A stretch of DNA of 64,000 nucleotides from Cristatella mucedo (taxonomy: Eukaryota > Bryozoa > Phylactolaemata > Cristatellidae). Positions 10,983-21,890 of this stretch are shown here, one piece after another (positions within the stretch are counted from its first letter, which is position 1; each line of letters begins with the position of its first letter). The stretch spans positions 3,797,501 to 3,861,500 of the forward strand of contig WPIO01000035.1 in the NCBI GenBank assembly GCA_009760855.2, read 5' to 3'. Below the pieces are notes generated by a model. The model was not told the origin of the DNA, made no database searches, and was given only the letters and a program-made list of their open reading frames with translations. Made by a program: the position numbers and the translations under genes.

Positions 10983-13900
10983 ACATATCTAAAGCGATTG
11001 GATAGATATTACATTCTTCTAGAGTGCTAAACAAATGAATAGTCAAATTTACATACTGAATATAATCGAGGAAAGTGTGACCTATTGCGGCCGTCGATTA
11101 CTCTGAAAGAGTTGAGCATAAACCTATTTGCTTATGTTGCAGCTTTGAATCTGAAAAATCTGCACTATACTTCGGCACAAAAAGTGGGGTGTCGTTGTCA
11201 AGGCAGCAGTTTCTTCGCCCTAGGGCACCGAGTTTGCCGAAAGACTACCCAATGTATTTCGAAAGAACACATGCTCGTCGCTAGGATGTGGGTCTGGATG
11301 GTGTCCCTGCTCTGAGGTAGCATTAATTTATTGTCGCCCGATTAGAGATTATAAATCTCGGCCCTCTCCACCGAGGAGTGCCGACGTGACCGTGCTATCC
11401 TGCTAGGATACAGATGTGCTAGAGCAGACACGACAGAGGGGCATTTATCAAGCCGGGCGAGCGACAGCTCCAGCACTCGTTGACTTTTAGCGTAGGATGA
11501 CTGATACTCAGCATTCGCTCAGGACACTGGACTGTGTGAGATTGGAGCTTGCAAGAAGCTTTCCAAACAGAGTTGGACCCAGGATTTTTATGTAGGAGAA
11601 ACAAGACCTGCCAACTTTGCAAGTAGGGGGCAAGACTCGCAATGTTTTCAGGTGGGTGGGGCTAGGCCTAAAAGATTTAACAATTGTAGGGGAAAATCGC
11701 AGAGCTTATTCGACACGAACTCGTTGGCTGTTCATTAAGTGGGATAAGGTCGTAATTTTGTTGGTGGTGACGGTAGTTGGGCATAAGGATAGGGGGCGGC
11801 TTGGGTTGCTGCCCTGCCCAAGCGGGGCTCAGCCACTAATGCACAAGGGCAATTACTGTCTGCAATGCACACGGGCTAAGAGATCGACTGCCATCGCCGG
11901 AGAATCAATTTTTGAGCTTTAAGGCTATGCTTGCCAAAAGTATTTGCATCGGTCAGGCCAATGAAATGCCCAATTAGGGGCTGTGCACTGCATGAGTACT
12001 TTCTTCAGTCTTCCCAATCTATAATTTTTCGCCTCAGTCGCTCTTCGGATATTGCTAAGTGGCTGCTGTTTCTAGTCACTATGATTGCATGTTGGAGGGT
12101 GTAGGCATGAGACGCCGAGTGCTGCAATTGTAGCCGGCAGACCGGCAGCCTGACGCTTGACTGCTTGCTAGGCCAAGGTGTCTAGCCATGCAGTCGAAGA
12201 GCTAGTGCCCCAAAAAATGGTGAGACGCGACAGATCGATAGGTGATTGGGGCTAGTAAACGCGACGCCTACGTGTCCCTATCGATCTCAATCGGCCATTG
12301 CCGGACTTGTGCAGTTATCTCTTAATTTCACTCTTCGTCACGGTCGCAGCTTGAGTTCTGTGCAAGCTACAGCTCTGTCGCTCACTGTCAATGGCGACGG
12401 CTCAGCTATCAGCCTGTGCGAGCGATCAGTATAGAAAAAAGGCACATTATATGAATCCTGTAAGCGAGCAGTTCCTGGGATGAAGCTGCCCTCAGCATGT
12501 GCTTGATCCAACAAAATTCGGCTTAACTTTCTTTGCTTTCCCGAGTTTCTCGTAAACCATTCGCCTGCTCACACTCTGCCCCGATTCAAAGTCACCATTC
12601 GCTGAAGACAGGCACGTCAGTGAGTTTCACGCCGCTACAGCAATTGGCGAGACCATTTGTCTCTTTGCCAACTCGGCTGACATAGGCTCGTTCTGGTCGT
12701 CTGCTTTTCGGCTCCGAGCTATTCGAAATCGCCTCTGGTGATCTAGGGACGGGTTGCTTTATTGTTGAAGCAATCGTGCCACTGCCTACAGAAAGAGCTG
12801 ATTGTCGAACGACCTTGAAAGGCACGACCACAAGGCGAGAGCTATGACATTCTGCTACCGGGGCAGCTGCTTTAAGCCATGCAGCTCGTAATGCACATGA
12901 TTTGAGCAGAAATAGCGAAGGCCGCGTGCCTTATCGCCTGGAGATTCCGCTTTGGTGCGGCATGGGATGCATGGTGCCGACAGCTACAGATACGGGAAGA
13001 CTGCCTCATTCAGCCAGCAGCAGCTGGTACTGTGATGGACTCTGATCGCGACATCTTGACCTCGAGATATAGCCCTTGCTCTTTGCTGAACCCCGATGGC
13101 AAATGCATAGGCTAAAGCTTCGATAATTAGTTAGACGTCAGCCGAAATCCGATTAACGTAGCCAACGCGAAAAATTAAGACACCCAGAAGTTTTTCGGCT
13201 GGGCCAGAGACGGCAATAAAATGGAGTCTGGTCACTGATACGCGTTTGATTTCTGCCAGTGACTGCATTTTCCCGTGTTTGACAGCATTCTATATAAACG
13301 TGGTGCCAGCCGGTGCAATGCTCTACAATAAGCTGTTAGCCATGCCACGGCTATTAGTCTGCCGGTCAGTCGACTTTCCCTTGTTCGACTAAACAAAATA
13401 ATGTCTGCTTGAGCTTATTATTCAGAATCTTAAGCATTTTGCCGGGCTTTGCAAACGTTACATTCCCCCAGTCCCACCAACAGGTATTATGGGCTGAGTC
13501 CGTTATATTAGGATCTTTTTCTGAATATCTGACGTCTTTTTGAGGAGAACGCCAAAAGCAAAAATTGTGTCAAAAGTAATAGAATCAAAGCCAAAAATAT
13601 ACTTGGATGTGATTCACCAGACCTTTACTCAAATCATATATCTCCGAGCTACCGAATAGCATCGAGTCCGGTCTGCATATGGATGCCGGGCTTTCCCGAA
13701 CGATTTCTTCTCGGTCCTCCTTTGAACATGTTTCTGTCCTGCCTCGGTATTTCTTTTCTTAGGAAGGTAACTCTTTCAGTTTGCCTTTCTTCCTGGTTCC
13801 TTTTAGCGTCCTACAAGCTCCATCTACTAGGCGGTCCTTGGAAAGGCGCTTTCACTGTTAGCCGGCGATGCCAGCTCCACCGTCCACCCAACACTGATCG

Positions 13901-15199
13901 CTATGATTGACAGTCCTCTCAATACAAGGTCTTTTATACTGCCATAACAGCTGCTTTCCCAAGCAAGCCCAATGAGCTTCAGCTTTCCCGTAGGCCTGGC
14001 TTGCTTGACATCTAATCAATTTATGGTAATCAATTTAAACTTACATGTGACTGCCTTGAACGCCGGATGCCTCAAGATCTGGTTGTCTTAGCTAAAGCAT
14101 GTGCTGTGCCATAAATAGACACTCTAAACTCGATCAACGAATTCTCAGGACAAGCCTTCGGCCGTCTCAATCAAAGCTGAAAAAGGAGGTGCGTCCTTGA
14201 CAGCAAAAGTTATTGCACGTTTGCTCTAGCCTATGTGGTTCTTCTGTAAGTCTTCAGCAAGCCGCTGAGCATCTGCATTTAATCTGTCTTAGACCTAAAT
14301 CAAGCCTCGATGACGCTTGGTTAGAAATGTGGGCTTCGGCGGTTCCTAAACATCCTTCGGTGCTACCTCAACTAACGTAACGGTGCCAGTCCTTGCCGGT
14401 GGGTTACTAAAACTGGTGACGCTGGCACCTCAGACAGCAGCAGGCCATATCAGCCGATAGGCACACGTGTAAGAATAGAGCACGATGACTAAAGAGAACG
14501 ATTAAACCTTAAATAACCGGTAAGTACGGTTAGAGTAGCAGTATTTTAGGGCAGTATATTCTAAAGCCCTCAGTGGGCTGCCACTCAGCACAACGCCGGG
14601 CATAGGCTACGACTCATTCATGCAAACCCCCACATACAACCGATTCACCCAAACGCCGGAAAGCTTTGGATAATATCTAAACCGGTAGGAACTGCATACA
14701 ATTACACAATCGGTCCCCCTTTTTCATAAATCCGGAACTGCTAATAAAATTTACTTTTTTCATAAAGATAAACTTTACATATCAAGTTTCAGTATTCCTG
14801 AGAGAAATAATTAAAACCAAGCCCGACGAAAAGAAGCAGACAGTAAAAACACTGCTTAAGTATTTTTCTAGGAAGATTTTTAAGCCCCAGGCACAGTCTC
14901 TTGTTGTTGATTCTTAATGTGCTAGCAAATATTCGACGAGCTTGCTAAGAAGGGATGACCATTCTCGCCAGTTAATCAGGCATGGTTGTAGGAGCAGCCT
15001 GGAGAGCTGTCATTTATGAAATCCAGTGCTAGCACCACCAGGACGATTAATTCAATACAGGTTATCTCAGGCACATTCAAAGATTGTGCTTGAATAGAAA
15101 CCAATTAATCTGCAAGTCTTCAGCTATTGGCCGTGTTATTTCTGGGTTTATTGATGTAGCTTCCAAATCAACAAACTCGCTGAGTAGCTTGGATCCCAT
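10983..15199. other. About 4.2 kb without a recognised gene
   Basis: Frames of up to 101 codons occur (11617-11922, 12592-12831, 13683-13910) but none shows a known domain or a convincing exon chain. Base composition looks slightly richer in GC than the flanks. Two small perfect inverted repeats are visible: CAAGCAAGCC at 13960 with its complement at 13998, and GGTGCCAG at 14382 with its complement at 14422. Confidence 0.4.
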
Positions 15200-15262
15200 A
15201 CTGGTTTAGCCTAAGGGTAAAGCACACCCCTTCGATGAACGAGATTGTGTACTCGAACCTTA
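15200..15262 (+). repeat. tRNA-like SINE head
   Basis: CTGGTTTAGCCTAAGGGTAA matches the A-box region of the 10.92 kb copy, and GTGTACTCGAACC is a B-box-like sequence 30 bp downstream. A 3' body is not obvious. Confidence 0.45.
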
Positions 15263-15352
15263 TTGCCATAGCATAGGTCCAGGATTGAGATTAACATAAT
15301 AACTAATATAATTAATACAATACAAAGCACTATATAGATAAAAGTACACACC

Positions 15353-15353
<1 letters not shown>

Positions 15354-15398
<45 letters not shown>

Positions 15399-15475
15399 TG
15401 TGGGTGCGTGTGTGCATGTGTGCATGTGTGTGTGTGTGTGTGTGTGTGTGTCTCTGTGTGTGTGTCTGTGTGTGA
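15354..15475. repeat. (TA)n(TG)n compound microsatellite
   Basis: A short TATATA run passes into about 100 bp of TG repeats with CG and CATG interruptions, just downstream (- strand) of the candidate exon at 15516-15796. Confidence 0.95.
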
Positions 15476-15515
15476 ATGGGCATAGAAATATTGGTCTCAC
15501 AATCCCTCACTAGCA

Positions 15516-15796
15516 TTACAAACTGTTGGGTTGGCCACAAGTCCGCCCACTAACGATGCATCTAAAACTGAGTTTCTCACTGCCACCGATTGCTAATGCA
15601 GTAGCTGCATATGTGCCTAAGGTTGAGACGACTTCTCTTCTCGTCAATTCTCTCTTCTTGAGTATCTTCTTTACAGCCACGTTCTTGTCAGGCAAAGCTT
15701 TTCCTTCCTTGTAGCAGCTCGTGTTCACAAAATGCACTAGAGACCATTGACCACCAGATGCTTCTGGAGCATCGCTCATCGTGCCTAGGCAACTCT
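15516..15796 (-). CDS. Candidate terminal exon, unknown protein
   Basis: On the - strand a strong acceptor (pyrimidine tract, TTGCATTGTTTCAG) is followed by 93 open codons to a TAA at 15516-15518. The exon begins SCLGTMSDAPEASGG and contains a basic stretch (VAVKKILKKRELTRREVV) and FRCIVSG. The opening recalls the caspase active-site boundary Q|ACRG, and LTRREVV...FRCIVS has roughly the spacing of LTRVN...PCIVS in a caspase small subunit. The middle of a caspase would be missing, so I do not name it. A GTGAGA within the frame could be an alternative donor. No polyadenylation signal is visible, and an L2 insertion lies just upstream. Confidence 0.3.
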
Positions 15797-16009
15797 GAAA
15801 CAATGCAACAGTAAGTGGGATCTCGTGTCAGTAAGGAAAGTCAGAACAATGATATGGATAGCTGCCAGTTATCAATTAAGCCATTTAAGTACGGGAGAAC
15901 CTCAGGGCTTGGTCTTAAGCTCTCTTGTTAGGCCCCCATTATCTTTTCATCATCGAGTATCTCTCTCACTCACAGAAAGCACCATTGAAAACAAGTACGC
16001 CAAGACAAT

Positions 16010-16225
16010 TAAAATAATGATAATAATAATAAAAATAATAATAATGCACTTGATAAAGCCCCTTCATAGAACTCAATCTCTTTCTTGGCACTTTACGTTT
16101 GCTACAAAGGGACAACATGAATAACATGGTTAGGGGTGACATGCACAGGGTCAGCATGCAAGTGTGGTTAGTGGCAGCATGCTTAGTGTCAGCACGCATA
16201 AGCACATAAATGACGAATCATAGGG
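16010..16225 (-). mobile_element. L2-like family A, 3' end only
   Basis: An antisense (ATT)n tail, hairpin and 3' UTR (GGTTAGGGGTGACATGCACA) end at GAATCATAGGGACC. A sense-strand family A copy begins within a few bases, giving a tail-to-body inverted arrangement. Confidence 0.8.
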
Positions 16226-18662
16226 ACCAATTGTGTGACAAAAAATCGATCCTTCCTCGTAATGGGGGATTTCAACGTTCACTTTGATAACTTATCAGAT
16301 GCCTTCAGCACTGAATTTCGTGCATTGACTGACTCATTGCCTCTTGTGGCTAATGTGCATGGCCCTACTCCCATCAAGGGTCACACACTCGACCAGATTT
16401 TCTCATACAACTGCTCTTTGCCATCACCAATTATTACCAAGCCCTACTTATCTGACCCAATGCAGATCTCATTTAATCTACAGTGTGTGCCCTTCTCCTC
16501 CAATAAAATAACCAGTGAATAGCGAAACCTCAAGACCCTTGACATCGATGCTGTCCGTGCGAGAACATTTGCATCGCTTCTGCTGCTCGGTCCTCCCTTC
16601 TATCTGTCATCATTGGTAGATAGCTACAACACGACACTGGTAAAGGCCAAGTCTAGCTTCTATAAAACATTGTTAAATTATAAACGCACAACCCAAAAAT
16701 GCTGATGTCGACGATCAACCGCTCCCAGATTAGACCCTTACCTGACGATCCTTGTGATGATCCAGCCGGTCGCATCTCTCGATTCCTTTTGCAGAACATA
16801 GACAAGATCAGGGAGTCTGTCACTGCGATGAGCACACCCTCCTCGAATGCTGTTTCACGATTCCTGGCTGCACGTCAATGTCTAAATTTAAGCAGGTCAC
16901 TGGTGATCTCGTCCTGAAGTTCATAACCCAATCAAAGAACAAGTATTCCGGACCCTATTCCCACTGTCCGGCTCCTATGTTGCGTTGATCTGCTGCTGCC
17001 TTGCATACCTAACGTCATTAATATGCCATTAGTCTCAGGTCATGTTCCAGCACCTTTCAAAAAAGCTGTTGTCAGACCGCTTCTCAAGAAAGCGACACTC
17101 GATCAAGAGAACTTGAGCAACTACCGCCCAGTCTTCCTTCTACCATTCCTATCAAAGACACTAGAACAGGTCATGGCAGACCGGCTGAACTCATGTATTG
17201 AAACTTAAAACCTGGCTAGCAAGTTCCAGTCTGGCTTAAGAGCTAATCACTCGAGAATCAGCATTGCTTAGGGTGTACAACGACCTACTTAGGAATGCAG
17301 ACATAGGTCGAGTGTCTCAGCTTGTTTTGCTCGATCTTTGGGCAGCTTTTGATACTATTGATCACAAAGTTCTTCTGCAGCGCCTCTCACATCGTCTGGG
17401 CATCACTGGCGTTGCTCTGCAATGGTTCAGGTCCTATCTCAGTGGCAGGTTCCAGAGTATTGACGTGAATGGACGAATATGATATTTCCTGATGTGGCTG
17501 CCAAGAGCAACCCAGGCTTTCACTTCATTGTGGATGACATTTAGTTGTACCTTTGCTTTGATCATTCCCAGCCTTCGAGCACCTCGAATTTTCTCAACTC
17601 ACTTGCCGCATGTATTGATGACATCCACATATTGCTTGCAGCAAATTTTCTCAAACTAAACGATGATTAAACTAATTTACTTGTTCCTTTGCAGCAGATG
17701 TAAAGCGCTTAGAACAATATTGAGTTCTCTGAGGGCGCTTTATCAAGTGCACTATTATAATAATTGTTATTATGGGCAAACCCAGTGTGATTCATAAATT
17801 GGAATGGCTCAAAATCGGCTATCCTAGCACATCTCCCGTTGAATAAGCTCAAAATCTGGGTGTCAAGTTCCACAGTGACCTCTCGTTAGACGACCACGTT
17901 AGCTCCACTGTCAAGTCTGCCAACTTTCAGATACATAACATTCCTGAATTCGGGCTTGTTCAGATAGGGATACCACGTCTAAGTTTGTCCACACATTTGT
18001 AACATCCCGTCCTGACTTCTGTAACTCCCTACTTGCGGGCCTACAGGCAGGTGCAATCAGGCGATTACAGCTGGTGCTAAACTCAGCAGCTAGACTTGTC
18101 TGTCGTGAGCAACACAGTTGCCACATCACACCACTTCTTGCCGACCTGCACTGGCTACCAGTCAAGGAACGGATCAACTTCAAGGTTTTGTCGCTCACCT
18201 TTAGGTCTCTTTATTCTATGGCTCCAGCCTATGTCTCAGATATACTCCCCCACCAGGCCAAGCATCGTACCACTGGCTTTCCGGAATCCCACAGTTTACC
18301 AATACCTGGTACAGACCTCAAATCCTTTGGAGACCATGCATTTAGTTCATATGCTCTCAAAGCTTGGAACTTCCACCTGACTTGCATCAGAACATCCCCT
18401 GACGACCCCGTCTAAAAAGAACTTAGAACACGCCTATTTAAGACAACATGTAGTGGGTCCCTGTGATTCGTCTTTGATGTGCTTGTGCGTGTTAACACTG
18501 TGCATGCTGCCACTAACCCGATTGCATGCTGACCCTGCGAATGTCACCCCTATCCATGTTATTCATGTTGTTTATTAAGCATGATATTACTCACCATGTA
18601 AGGCTAGTAGAATGAGATTGAGTTGTCTGATGGTGCTTTATCAAACGCATTATCATTATTAT
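16219..18662 (+). mobile_element. L2-like family A, endonuclease to 3' end, degenerate
   Basis: It starts inside the endonuclease domain (FLVMGDFNVHFDNLSDAF, 16235-16522). It continues through reverse transcriptase pieces (KKAVVRPLLKKATLDQENLS at about 17060, LLDLWAAFDTIDHKVLLQRL at about 17320) and the C-terminal blocks (CHITPLLADLHWLPVKERI, 18074-18415). It ends with a diverged hairpin and an ATT-rich tail at 18600-18662. The GDFN motif is intact here although mutated in the fuller copy at 20.9 kb. Many stops and indels make it dead, and a short tail fragment is inserted at 17683-17768. Confidence 0.85.
17683..17768 (+). mobile_element. Short L2 3'-tail insertion inside another L2 copy
   Basis: The host reading ACTTGTT...GGGCAAACCCAG is continuous in the copies at 23.2 kb and 9.77 kb. 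Here it is split by about 85 bp containing CAGCAGATGTAAAGCGC, the hairpin and GGGCGCTTTATCAAGTGC plus an ATT-like tail. TTGTT flanks both sides, a possible target-site duplication. Confidence 0.75.
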
Positions 18663-18664
18663 TT

Positions 18665-18870
18665 TTATATTGATGTGAGTAGGGCCATGCACATGAGCCA
18701 CATGAGACAATGAGTAAATCAGTGCAAGAAATTCAGTACTGAAGGTATTAGATAAGTTATCAAAGTGAACGTAGAATTCACCCATAATGAGGACGGATCA
18801 GTTTCTTGCACACATAATAGAAATGAGACCGGAGAAATCTGAGATAAAGGAAGATCTGGTAAGCTCTACA
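18665..18870 (-). mobile_element. L2-like family A endonuclease fragment
   Basis: On the - strand it reads GEFYVHFDNLSNTFSTEF and AHVHGPTHI, matching the endonuclease segment at 16.26-16.38 kb. It abuts the 3' tail of the preceding sense element in inverted orientation. Confidence 0.7.
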
Positions 18871-18909
18871 TATGCATAGAAAAGTGCAAGACTTTCCTAA
18901 TCCGACTAC

Positions 18910-19029
18910 CTGGATTCCATACTGACTGCATCGGCGACATTCTCATTTTGATAGTTGGCAACTTCCTGTAGCTTTGTGATGATAACACTAACCAAATAGT
19001 TAAGTGAAAATACGTTTTGCACGAATTTC
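18910..19029 (-). CDS. Possible internal exon, unknown protein
   Basis: On the - strand an acceptor (TGTCTTAG) and a donor (GTAGTC) bracket a 120-nt open frame, phase 2 at both ends, containing VIITKLQEVANYQNENVADA, which looks helix-forming and protein-like. An open frame of this length is not rare by chance, and its phase does not match the candidate exon at 15.5 kb. Confidence 0.18.
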
Positions 19030-19219
19030 CTAAGACATGTTTCTCAAGATTTTCCACTGACGTCTGCCCGTGATCAAGGTTCCCTATTCCAAAATGACTT
19101 GTCATCTCTTCCACTACCAGGTCTACCTACTCTAAGTTAAAGAGGACGGCCAAAGTCGGCATTGGCCTCGATAAGAGTGACACCGTTATAGCAAACTTAA
19201 ATAGTGCTATTAGTAATAC

Positions 19220-19700
19220 ATTTCGTATATCCCCCTCAGAGAACTCAACCTCTTTCTAGTCAATGTAAATTTAGTGCAATGGAAGCACGATCGAATGGTT
19301 ACAAGCAGCATGCTCAATGATTACAAGCATAAGCACAGAAGGATAGATCTGATGGACCCACTAAATGCTGTGATAAAAAGATGCGTTTTAGCTTCTTTTT
19401 AGATATGGTCAAGTCAGGGGATGCTGTGACGGCTATAGGAAGTGAATTTTAAGTTTTAGGGGCATACGAAGCGATGGTATGGTCTCCAAAGGACTCGAGG
19501 TTCGAACGAGGTATTGAGAAAGAATTCGATTCCGAAAAGCTGGTGGTACGATGCTTAGAGTAGGGGAGTAGATCTGATAGGTTGAATGGAGGAAAAGAAT
19601 TAAGGGACCTAAAAGTGAGTGAAATTACCTTGAATTCGATGCATTGCTTCCACAGTGAAAGTAGTAGACACATTGCGGACGGTGCATCAAAACTATTGCA
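19220..19700 (-). mobile_element. L2-like family A, 3' part, diverged
   Basis: The - strand carries the hairpin tail (CCCTCAGAGAACTCAACCTC on the + strand), then a 74-codon frame with CIEFKVISLTFRSLNSFPPF and HRTTSFSESNSFSIPR. It is more diverged than the copies at 21 and 23 kb. The sequence from 19700 to about 20290 has no clear assignment and may contain the 5' region of the next element. Confidence 0.75.
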
Positions 19701-20369
19701 ATTACCTCTTCAGAAATGCCAGCCTGTCAAGTTCATCGTCTGCAACTGGTGCACAACTCAAGGCCTCATCAGGTCTGTAGTCATCAATGTTTTGTCAGAT
19801 CACCCAACTTCTGGCTTTCACGGATTTCACATCAAATATTGTATCGGTTTTCACGATCCTTGGTCTGCCTTGTTGATTACATGTAACTTGCTTGCACCAC
19901 CGACCATTAAGACCTCCTTAATTTTGAAAAGCACTCTTGAACCCCCTCCCCCCCACTCCCCAGCATCGATTCAATTCTCGCCTCCTGACATAGAGCGCTC
20001 TAATGCTCGTTCTTGTTCGTTGCAGAATTCTTCCGAAAACCGAAGTTCTTGCGAAGATCGTATACGGAAATGATACAGCTAAGACCTGTTTAAAGTTATT
20101 CTGATTGTTATTTGACCGTAGCGCGTAAGAAATTACGTGCCTATGGACATCTAAACGCTTATCGCTTCCGGCTGCTGGGTCTCCCACGCTGGTGGCTGCC
20201 TTAGCTTTGCCGGCGGCTAGTATTATCGCTTCGTCATCGCATATCAAATGCATTCCTAGATATTAATGTTGTGGCTAAGATTCATGAACTATGCATTAAC
20301 AAAAGAAAAGCACCCAGTAGACGCCGCGGTGGCCGGTACTGCCAGCTCAGACGCCACTCGTTGGGCTGA

Positions 20370-21280
20370 ACCTGCAAGCTGAGTACCAGCTCGTTCGGTA
20401 TTCCTAGCATTGTCTCGAACCGCTCAGCACGCTCCCCCACATGTGTCACTGTAAATTCCTCAAACTTAGTGGTCATCAAGCCTGTTGTAACCCCATCGGC
20501 CAGACTTAAGGCTTGCCTTTGGAATCCTAGCTCAACGTGCAATAAACCTCTAGTAATAAGCGACCTTATTTCTGAAAACGGTATCGACCTGCTCGCCCTA
20601 ACAGAAACTTGGCTGAAATCGATAAAATGTTCGACAATTAAAGACGCAACTCCATCTGGTTTCTCGTTCTTTCACACCCCCAGATCAATCAAAACTGGAG
20701 GCTGAGTTGCTATTGTCGTGCCCTCGAAATTATACTTCAAGCCTTTTGCAGTACCCTCGAAGCAGTCTTTTGAATCAATTGTCTTGGTCTCACCCGAAAA
20801 CAAGCTACCGATAGTGGCAGTAGTCTATCGCCCACCAGGTACCAAATCCTCCTTTATCTCAGATTTCTCCGATCTCATTTCGATTCTGTGTGCAAGAAAT
20901 CGATCCTTCCTCGTAATGCGTGATTTCAACGTTCACTTTGATAACTTATCTGACGCTTTCAGCACCGAATTTCGTGCATTGACTGACTCATTGTCTCTTG
21001 TGGCTAATGTGCATGGCCCTACCCACATCAAGGGTCACACACTCGACCAGATTTTCTCATATAACTGCACTTTATCATCACCAATTTTTACCAAATCATG
21101 CTTATCTGACCACATGCAGATCTCATTCAATCTACAGTGTGTGCCCACATCCTCCTCTAAAATAACCTGTGAATCGCGAAACCTCAAGACCCTTGACATC
21201 GATGCTGTCCGTGCAAGAATATCTGCTTCACCTCTGCTGCTCAATCCTCCCTCCGATCTGTCATCATTGGTAGATAGCTT
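20370..21280 (+). pseudogene. Endonuclease part of the L2-like ORF2
   Basis: The frame reads IPSIVSNRSARS, GIDLLALTETWLKS (catalytic Glu block), AVVYRPPG, the DFNVH block, HTLDQIFSY and LSDHMQISF (SDH block). This is the order of apurinic-like endonucleases in CR1/L2 elements. Damage is visible: the Gly of the usual GDFN is Arg (MRDFNVH), and a GGA-to-TGA change at 20703 stops the frame. The frame resumes in phase beyond the nested insertion. Confidence 0.85.
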
Positions 21281-21889
21281 AATAATAATAATAATATTGC
21301 ACTTGATAAAGCGCCCTCAGAGAACTTAATCTCTTTCTAGGCGCTTTACATTTGCTGCAAAGTGATACGCAATAGAATAGTAAGTAAAATCATGCTTGAA
21401 AAACAAACAAAATGAATAACATGGTTAGGGGTTACATGCACTGGGTCAGCATGCAAATGTGGTTAGTGGCAGCATGAACAGTATCAGCACGCATAAGCAC
21501 ATCGAGAACGAATCACAAGGACCCACTAAATGTTGTCCTAAATAGGTATGTTTTTAAGTTTCTTTTAAATGTGGTCAGGTCAGGGGATGTTCTGATGCAG
21601 GTCGGGAGGGAGTTCCAGGCTGTGGGAGCATACGAGCTAAATGCACGGTCTCCAAAGGATTTAAGGTTTGTACGAGGTATTTCTAGACTGTTGGATTCCG
21701 AAAAGCGAGTGGTACGATGCTTTGCCTGATGGGGTAGTATCTCTGAAAGATAGGCTGGAGCCATAGAATGAAGAGACCTAAAAGTGAGCGACAAAACCTT
21801 GAAGTCAATCCGTTGCTTGACTGGTAACCAGTGCAGGTCGGCGAGAAGTGGAGTAATGTGGCAACTGCGACGCTCACGGCAGACAAGCC
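21281..21889 (-). mobile_element. Nested antisense L2 3' copy inside the larger L2 element
   Basis: It is a family A 3' end in reverse orientation: (ATT)n, hairpin, 3' UTR and about 95 C-terminal codons (MAPAYLSEILPHQAKHRTT). TAGCTT flanks both ends (21275-21280 and 21890-21895), consistent with a target-site duplication or microhomology. The host reads straight through in the antisense copy at 8.92 kb. Confidence 0.88.
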
Positions 21890-21890
21890 T

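Noticed and set aside
19582-20073. A 163-codon + strand gene
   Set aside because: Its first third is antisense L2 sequence, and the rest is low-complexity Ser/Pro/His with no domain.
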